From the NCBI GenBank assembly GCA_046734315.1, contig JBKPQY010000181.1, positions 1 through 17,100 on the forward strand: DNA of 17,100 nt. Reading direction: 5' to 3'. Numbering within the stretch: the stretch's first letter is position 1; each line of letters begins with the position of its first letter. Origin of the DNA: DASXRA01 sp046734315. Its GTDB lineage: Bacteria > Actinomycetota > Actinomycetes > Mycobacteriales > Jatrophihabitantaceae. A model generated the notes under the pieces. That model was given only the letters and a program-made list of their open reading frames with translations, was not told the origin of the DNA and ran no database searches. Shown one piece after another: positions 13,697 through 17,100 of this stretch. Position numbers and translations under genes: made by a program.

Positions 13697-14464
13697 GTGC
13701 CAAGTGAGAAGCAGCCGGCCCGCCGGCAGGCAGGCAGTTCAGGGCGTGCGAAGTCGGAGGCATTTCGGGCCGCTGAGCAGGCCCGCGAGCGTCGCAGTCG
13801 GATCCTGCTCGCCGCGGCCGCTGTGGTGGCTGTTGCCGCCGTCGGTGTAGGCATAGCGGCGGGCGTGGCCGTCAACGGGACGAAGACCCACGCCTCGACG
13901 ACCGCCGGCTCGGATGCGGCGTCCGCGACGCTGACGGGTCCGGCGGGTCCCGAGGTCATCCCGCTCGAACAGGGAACGGTGCTGGCGCCGGCGAGCACTG
14001 CCGCCGACGGGCAGACCGTGGACGGCATCCAGTGCCAGTCGAACGAGCAGGTTGCCTACCACATCCACACGCACCTGACCGTCTACGTCAACGGTGCGCT
14101 CCGGCCCCTCCCGGCGGGCATCGGCATCGTGAAACCGGTGGCCCAGCAGACGGCGAGCGGCGCGTTCTACGAAGCATCGCAGTGCTATTACTGGCTGCAC
14201 GTCCACGCTCAGGACGGCGTCATCCACGTCGAGGCGCCGAACCAGACGACGTACACGCTGGGCCAGTTCTTCGCGATATGGCGACAGTCACTGACGACCA
14301 CTCAGGTCGGACCGGTGCACGGTGCTGTCACTGCCTACGTCAACGGCGTTCGTTACTCCGGCGATCCGGCCGCGATCCCGCTGCGCAGCCATGAGGACAT
14401 CCAGCTCGACGTCGGAAAGATCGTCGCGCCGAAGAAGGTCGACTGGTCCCAGGCGCAGCTCTAG
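13697..14464 (+). CDS. Membrane-anchored conserved protein with HIHTH / HVHxxDGxIHVE motifs
   Basis: The 255-residue product has a basic cytoplasmic N-terminus (1-35), one TM helix (about 36-60, AAAAVVAVAAVGVGIAAGVAV) and an extracytoplasmic domain of about 190 residues. That domain carries conserved-looking histidine motifs: HIHTHLTVYVNG (about 117-128), a Cys-containing CYYWLHVHAQDGVIHVEAP (about 158-176), and YTLGQFFAIW, followed by a second AYVNG...GDPAAIPLRSHEDIQLDVG. I recognise it as a recurrent actinobacterial hypothetical protein but know no function. The clustered His residues and paired cysteines suggest metal binding or a redox-sensitive fold; that is inference. It follows the transpeptidase by 43 nt on the same strand, so a cell-envelope role is reasonable. 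Confidence 0.8.
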   Translation: MPSEKQPARRQAGSSGRAKSEAFRAAEQARERRSRILLAAAAVVAVAAVGVGIAAGVAVNGTKTHASTTAGSDAASATLTGPAGPEVIPLEQGTVLAPASTAADGQTVDGIQCQSNEQVAYHIHTHLTVYVNGALRPLPAGIGIVKPVAQQTASGAFYEASQCYYWLHVHAQDGVIHVEAPNQTTYTLGQFFAIWRQSLTTTQVGPVHGAVTAYVNGVRYSGDPAAIPLRSHEDIQLDVGKIVAPKKVDWSQAQL

Positions 14465-14527
14465 GCGCTCGTATTCGCGCGGGTCCGCTGTCGTGTTTGC
14501 CGACTCTCGTGGCTCTTGCATGGCTGG

Positions 14528-14543
14528 GCCCTCTTTTCAGGGC
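14528..14543 (+). terminator. Weak hairpin after the HIHTH protein gene
   Basis: GCCCT (14528-14532) pairs with AGGGC (14539-14543) over a CTTTTC loop, in the 165-bp gap between two plus-strand genes. The stem is short, so this is only a candidate attenuator or terminator. Confidence 0.3.
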
Positions 14544-14629
14544 GTCGAGAGAGGTTCATCCTGTCGCTGGGTGCAAAGTGTGCCGTCGCGCCAGCCGCGG
14601 GCGTGATCTCGTGAAGCGAGGTGGTCATC

Positions 14630-14809
14630 GTGAGCCTGCTGGATAAGGCGAAGTCGCTCTTGTCGGGGAACAAGGGCACGGCGAAAGGCGCCGTCGACAA
14701 GGGCGGCGACATCGTCGACGAGAAGACAGGTGGCAAGTACCAAGACAAGGTCGACACCGCGCAGCAGAAGGCGGACGACTTCATCGACAAGAGCGACCAG
14801 CAGCCCTGA
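14630..14809 (+). CDS. Small MT0933/Rv0909-type antitoxin-like protein
   Basis: This is a 59-residue hydrophilic protein from the GTG at 14630, with GCGAGG 8 nt upstream; an in-frame GTG at 14621 overlaps that Shine-Dalgarno and is less likely. It starts SLLDKAKSLLSGNKGTAKGAVDK and continues DIVDEKTGGKYQDKVDTAQQKADDFIDK, the highly charged helical pattern of the MT0933-type putative antitoxin family (Rv0909 in M. tuberculosis). The helices look amphipathic with Lys/Asp alternation. No toxin gene adjoins it: upstream is the membrane protein and downstream a convergent permease. In many actinobacteria such proteins occur alone, so a true antitoxin function is doubtful; a stress-type small protein is an alternative. 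Confidence 0.75.
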   Translation: MSLLDKAKSLLSGNKGTAKGAVDKGGDIVDEKTGGKYQDKVDTAQQKADDFIDKSDQQP

Positions 14810-14821
14810 GCCGGGGTAGCC

Positions 14822-14854
14822 CAGGCACCGACGGTTCTTATTTGCCGGTGCCTG
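14822..14854. terminator. Bidirectional hairpin between convergent genes
   Basis: CAGGCACCG (14822-14830) and CGGTGCCTG (14846-14854) form a perfect 9-bp stem. Outer bases GCCGGG (14810-14815) and CCCGGC (14858-14863) can extend it imperfectly. It lies between the antitoxin-like gene (+) and the permease gene (-). Confidence 0.75.
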
Positions 14855-14926
14855 TATCCCGGCCACGCCGCCAGGCGGTCGCGCCGCCGCTGGCGGGCTC
14901 GTAGCACGAGCGCTCATCGCGTTGTC

Positions 14927-15679
14927 CTAGCTGAATGCGCGTACCGCCAACCACGTGCCGATGGCAAGTCCGAAGACCACGATGGCGATACGCAGCAGCC
15001 GCTCGTTGACCACCGCCGCCAGCCGTCCGCCGAGAACACCTCCGAGCAGCGCCGTCGGTGCGACGATTGCTACCTCGAGCCAGTGCACCGGTCCGAACAC
15101 AGCGAACGCGACGAGCGCCACGGTCGCCACGATCAACGAGATGATGCTCTTCAGAGCGTTCGTCTCGCGTAGCGGCACGGCGATCGTCAAGCCGATCACC
15201 GCCAGGAGGATCACCCCTAGTCCACCGCCGAAGTAGCCGCCGTACACGGCGCCGGCGCCGACGGCGACCGTGAGCGCACGCGGATGCGAGCCGCGGGAGG
15301 TAGTGGTGCGTCGGGCGATCGCCGGCTGGGCGGCGACGAGGATGCTGGCGCCGATAACCAGGAACGGCACCACGACCGTGAACGCGCGCGCCGGCGTCAG
15401 CAAGAGCACGGCACATCCCACAGCGGAGCCGAGGCATGCCACCACCGCCAGCTGGCGAGCGCGACGGCTCTGCGTGTTGACCAGTGGGCCGAGCCCGAAC
15501 AGGGTGCCGACATAACCCGGCCACAGCGCAACCGAGTTCGTGACGTTCGCCGCGACCGTGCCCAGCCCCGTCGCCACCAGAGCGGGGAACACCAGCAACG
15601 ACCCGCCGCCGGCGATGGAGTTGACGAATCCACCGAGAAGGCCCGCACCGCACAACAGCGCGATGTCGGCGACGCCCAC
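14927..15679 (-). CDS. TauE/SafE (TSUP) family anion permease
   Basis: This 250-residue integral membrane protein is of the sulfite exporter TauE/SafE family, which moves sulfur oxyanions or organosulfonates across the cytoplasmic membrane. Family features are GGFVNSIAGGGSLLVFPAL in the first helix region, NVTNSVALWPGYVG, the second-half repeat GAVYGGYFGGGLGVILLAVIG with NALKSIISL, and the final GGRLAAVVNERLLRIAIVVFGL. About seven to eight TM helices are evident. The start is the GTG at 15679, 6 nt after the minus-strand -10-like TAGGCT and without a Shine-Dalgarno, so it is probably leaderless. It is transcribed divergently from rnpB. No sulfur-metabolism gene lies nearby, so the substrate is open. 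Confidence 0.92.
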   Translation of the reverse strand: MGVADIALLCGAGLLGGFVNSIAGGGSLLVFPALVATGLGTVAANVTNSVALWPGYVGTLFGLGPLVNTQSRRARQLAVVACLGSAVGCAVLLLTPARAFTVVVPFLVIGASILVAAQPAIARRTTTSRGSHPRALTVAVGAGAVYGGYFGGGLGVILLAVIGLTIAVPLRETNALKSIISLIVATVALVAFAVFGPVHWLEVAIVAPTALLGGVLGGRLAAVVNERLLRIAIVVFGLAIGTWLAVRAFS

Positions 15680-15685
15680 GCACCG

Positions 15686-15691
15686 AGCCTA
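15686..15691 (-). promoter_or_regulatory. -10 element of the TSUP gene
   Basis: On the minus strand TAGGCT (TANNNT) is followed by 6 nt and then the GTG start at 15679, which fits a leaderless promoter. It lies 10 bp from the divergent rnpB -10 candidate. Confidence 0.45.
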
Positions 15692-15700
15692 TTCGCCCGC

Positions 15701-15706
15701 TAACAT
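15701..15706 (+). promoter_or_regulatory. -10 element of rnpB
   Basis: TAACAT (TANNNT) ends 11 nt before the predicted 5' end of the RNase P RNA at 15718. No convincing -35 hexamer is seen at the expected distance. Confidence 0.45.
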
Positions 15707-15717
15707 TGTCGTTGCGG

Positions 15718-16120
15718 CGGACGAGCCGACCGGGCGGCCGCGTCGGACCTGGCAACAGGTTCGCCGAGGAAAGTCCGGGCTCCACAGGGCAGGGTGGTTG
15801 CCAGCGGCAACCCGGGGTGACCCGCGGGAAAGTGCCACAGAGAACAGACCGCCGGCCGGTCGGCCGGTAAGGGTGAAACGGTGGTGTAAGAGACCACCAG
15901 CGTTCCGGGTGACCGGAGCGGCTCGGTAAACCCCACCCGGAGCAAGGTCAAGAAGAATCACTTGGGAAACCAGGGGATTCGCGCAGGCGATCGAGGGTGA
16001 CCCGCCCGAGCCTGCGGGTAGGCCGCTAGAGCCTCGCGGCGACGGGAGGCCGAGATGGATGGCCGCCGCCCGGTGCGCGAGCGCTGGGTACAGGACCCGG
16101 CTTACAGGTCGACTCGTCCG
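15718..16120 (+). ncRNA. rnpB: RNase P RNA (class A, actinobacterial)
   Basis: This is the catalytic RNA of RNase P, which removes 5' leaders from pre-tRNAs. The 5' end (CGGACGAGCCGACC) pairs with the 3' end (GGTCGACTCGTCCG) to form helix P1, and this sets the boundaries at about 403 nt. Diagnostic blocks in order are GAGGAAAGTCCGGGCTCCAC, GGGAAAGTGCCACAGAGAAC followed by AGACCGCC, GTAAGGGTGAAACGGTGG with GTAAGAGACCACCAGC, GGTAAACCCCACCCGGAGCA with AGGTCAAGAAG, and the late AGATGGATGGCCGCC with ACAGGACCCGGCTTACAG. These match the universally conserved core of bacterial class A RNase P RNA closely. Ends may be off by a few nucleotides. Confidence 0.97.
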
Positions 16121-16137
16121 TCGCCTCCCTGCATCGG

Positions 16138-16152
16138 CGTCGGCTACCGACG
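16138..16152 (+). terminator. Hairpin downstream of rnpB
   Basis: CGTCGG (16138-16143), CTA loop, CCGACG (16147-16152), 18 nt past the end of the RNase P RNA. It has a plausible position for a terminator but no T-run. Confidence 0.4.
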
Positions 16153-16283
16153 ACGTGTGGCGTCGTCCTGCGTACGCGCAACATGGCCGATCGTGCTTTC
16201 AACACGCAACGCACGACACGAGCCGATACACGTACAGCGACGCGCAGACGTTTGAGAATGTCCTTGATTTGTAAGGACCTTCT

Positions 16284-16328
16284 ATGCCGAACGGCGAGGT
16301 GTTGCACGTGGGACTCGTCAACCCGTAA
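16284..16328 (+). CDS. Possible 14-residue leader peptide
   Basis: ATG at 16284 opens a frame MPNGEVLHVGLVNP ending in TAA at 16326-16328. AAGGA lies about 6 nt upstream of the ATG. It is flanked by two hairpins and precedes the H1-like gene by 110 nt. No run of a single amino acid is present that would mark a classic attenuation peptide, so coding status is uncertain. Confidence 0.2.
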   Translation: MPNGEVLHVGLVNP

Positions 16329-16438
16329 TCGCGAGCCACCGAAACAAAACGGCGTGGCGCATTGACGGCGCGGCACATCGCAGCGTCCACTGATCACGAT
16401 CGATATAGCAGCACGTTGCCTACGAGGAGGCAAAGGCA

Positions 16439-16810
16439 ATGACCGCACCCGCTAAGAGGGCTGCAAGGAAGACCACGGCCAAGAAGACCGCGGCGAAGAA
16501 GACGCCGGCCAAGAAGACCACGGCGCGCAAGACGACCACGGCGCGCAAGACGACCGCGAAGAAGGCCCCGGCCAAGAAGGCGACCGCGGCCAAGAAGGCG
16601 ACCGCGGCCAAGAAGACCACGGCGCGCAAGACGACCGCGAAGAAGGCCCCGGCCAAGAAGGCGACCGCGAAGAAGACGCCGGCCAGAAAGACGACGGCAC
16701 GTGCGACGACAGCGGCCAAGAAGGCGCCGGCCAGGAAGACCGCGGTGAAGAAGGTCGCCGGGCGTACGGCCGCCACAACGAAGGCGACCGTGCGCAAGAC
16801 AGCACGCTGA
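16439..16810 (+). CDS. Histone H1-like Lys/Ala-rich DNA-binding protein
   Basis: This 123-residue protein is made almost only of Lys, Ala, Thr, Arg and Pro, arranged as degenerate AKKT, ARKTT and APAKKA repeats. It contains no acidic and no aromatic residue. This is the composition of eukaryotic H1 tails, of bacterial Hc1/H1-like proteins and of the C-terminal tail of actinobacterial HupB, but no HU core precedes it, so it is a free-standing tail protein. It should bind DNA or RNA non-specifically and compact the nucleoid. The start ATG has a strong Shine-Dalgarno (GAGGAGG, 8-nt spacing). The gene contains a perfect 55-bp internal duplication. It ends before a large bidirectional hairpin facing panB. 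Confidence 0.85.
   Translation: MTAPAKRAARKTTAKKTAAKKTPAKKTTARKTTTARKTTAKKAPAKKATAAKKATAAKKTTARKTTAKKAPAKKATAKKTPARKTTARATTAAKKAPARKTAVKKVAGRTAATTKATVRKTAR
16534..16669 (+). repeat. Perfect 55-bp direct repeat inside the H1-like gene
   Basis: The segment 16534-16588 is repeated without a mismatch at 16615-16669, 81 bp (27 codons) apart. Identity at third positions shows a recent duplication rather than selection on protein sequence alone. The array can be expected to vary in length between strains. Confidence 0.85.
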
Positions 16811-16814
16811 GCTA

Positions 16815-16886
16815 GGTCACGTTCCCCGCGGGCCGTTCGACCTGTGACCGGGTATGGGCCGCACCGGATCGAACAGCTCGCGGGGA
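16815..16886. terminator. Large overlapping inverted repeats between H1-like gene and panB
   Basis: An 18-bp inverted repeat with 16 matches joins 16823-16840 (TCCCCGCGGGCCGTTCGA) to 16869-16886. A second, GGTCAC (16815-16820) with GTGACC (16844-16849), shares bases with it, so the two folds are mutually exclusive. Position between convergent genes suggests a bidirectional terminator. Confidence 0.6.
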
Positions 16887-16929
16887 CTACTTACACAGCA
16901 CGGCTGGACGTTCCCCGTACCGCGAACCG

Positions 16930-17100
16930 TCAGTGGTACTCGTGCTCCGGCGCGGGATAGCTACCCGAGCGGACCTCGCCACCGAACGCCTCGGCAGCAC
17001 CGCGGAGCACGCCGGCCATGTCGGCGAACTCCTTGACGAATTTCGCCTTGTGCTCGCCGGTCCGTAGCCCTGCCATGTCCTGCCACACCAGCACCTGGGC
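16930..17100 (-). CDS. panB: Ketopantoate hydroxymethyltransferase, C-terminal part
   Basis: The minus strand from the right edge encodes the last 56 residues of a protein ending in a TGA at 16930-16932. It reads VLVWQDMAGLRTGEH, then KFVKEFADMAGVLRGAAEAF, and ends GGEVRSGSYPAPEHEYH. QVLVxxDMLGL, the Phe-Val-Lys-x-Tyr/Phe-Ala-Asp helix and the final FP-x-PEH are the C-terminal signature of PanB, which adds a hydroxymethyl group from methylenetetrahydrofolate to 2-oxoisovalerate in pantothenate synthesis. The rest of the gene, including the active site, lies beyond the window. The frame has no start codon here because it is cut, which is why it is easy to miss. Confidence 0.9.
   Translation of the reverse strand, partial: AQVLVWQDMAGLRTGEHKAKFVKEFADMAGVLRGAAEAFGGEVRSGSYPAPEHEYH

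Larger units (their letters stand above)
16121..16438 (+). other. 318-bp gap between rnpB and the H1-like gene
   Basis: No convincing protein gene lies here. After the hairpin at 16138-16152 comes a less GC-rich stretch with a hairpin GTCCTT-N7-AAGGAC (16260-16278), a 14-codon reading frame (16284-16328) whose Shine-Dalgarno is inside that hairpin, and a second imperfect hairpin with outer pairs GCCAC/GTGGC (16335-16358). A strong Shine-Dalgarno (GAGGAGG) follows at 16424-16430. The layout looks like a regulated leader of the H1-like gene, but no promoter could be placed with confidence. Confidence 0.5.

Noticed and set aside
14838..15785. 315-codon minus-strand frame over the TSUP gene and rnpB
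   Set aside because: It runs through the RNase P RNA and is out of frame with the permease; the 250-codon frame has the family motifs.
15689..15961. Small frames within the 5' half of rnpB
   Set aside because: The sequence is explained base by base by the conserved RNase P RNA core.
16534..16669. Possible CRISPR-like array
   Set aside because: The repeats are coding, in frame, contiguous in theme and lack regular unique spacers; they belong to the H1-like gene.
16420..16797. 125-codon hydrophobic frame (AVVFLAGVFFA-type) opposite the H1-like gene
   Set aside because: The complement of Lys/Ala codons automatically gives Phe/Leu/Ala/Val, so the apparent membrane protein is an artefact of the repeats.

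Overview
The window is very GC-rich and reads as chromosomal DNA of an actinobacterium (Actinomycetota; genus not determinable by eye). Supporting signs are a class A RNase P RNA of actinobacterial type, many GTG starts, an ECF41 (SigJ-like) sigma factor with a fused SnoaL-like domain, an HspR-type (HAIR) operator in front of an Hsp20 gene, an RNase H/histidine-phosphatase fusion of the Rv2228c type, and several probable leaderless genes with a TANNNT -10 element 6-8 nt before the start codon.

Layout. 1-1445: a probable membrane-anchored Thr/Pro-rich protein, a 10-bp inverted repeat, and the decayed C-terminal end of a toxin- or protease-like protein with an in-frame stop. 1446-3915 (minus): a transmembrane Ser/Thr kinase and an ECF41 sigma factor. 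3916-6160 (plus): a DHA2-type drug/proton antiporter and a hemerythrin-domain protein. The divergent intergenic region holds two back-to-back matches to the ECF41 promoter (GTCACA, 16 nt, CGTC), one reading into each transcription unit. 6085-7656 (minus): a Tat-type secreted metallophosphoesterase that overlaps the hemerythrin gene tail-to-tail by 76 bp. 7782-8370: HAIR-like operator, Hsp20 gene and terminator. 8401-12565 (plus): a tightly packed cluster with 4-nt overlaps, Nif3-like protein, C4 zinc-ribbon coiled-coil protein, RNase HI/phosphatase, then an ArsB-type permease pseudogene and a universal stress protein. 12676-14809 (plus): lipoprotein L,D-transpeptidase, a membrane-anchored histidine-motif protein of unknown function, and a solo MT0933-type antitoxin-like protein. 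14927-15679 (minus): a TauE/SafE permease. 15718-16120: rnpB. 16121-16438: a long leader-like stretch. 16439-16810: a Lys/Ala-rich histone H1-like protein. 16930-17100 (minus): the C-terminus of PanB, cut by the window edge.

How the parts fit. The clearest regulatory unit is the ECF41 locus: sigma factor, kinase, exporter and hemerythrin, with promoter sequences predicting that the sigma factor drives both its own gene and the exporter/hemerythrin pair. The Nif3/zinc-ribbon/RNase H block, with rnpB and panB close by, is core-genome material and resembles from memory the Rv2225-Rv2230c neighbourhood of Mycobacterium tuberculosis. No CRISPR array, tRNA, complete insertion sequence or phage gene was seen. 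I found no clear multi-gene defence system; the most novel-looking items are the bidirectional ECF41 promoter with non-canonical targets, the rnpB-to-H1 leader region, and the remnant genes.
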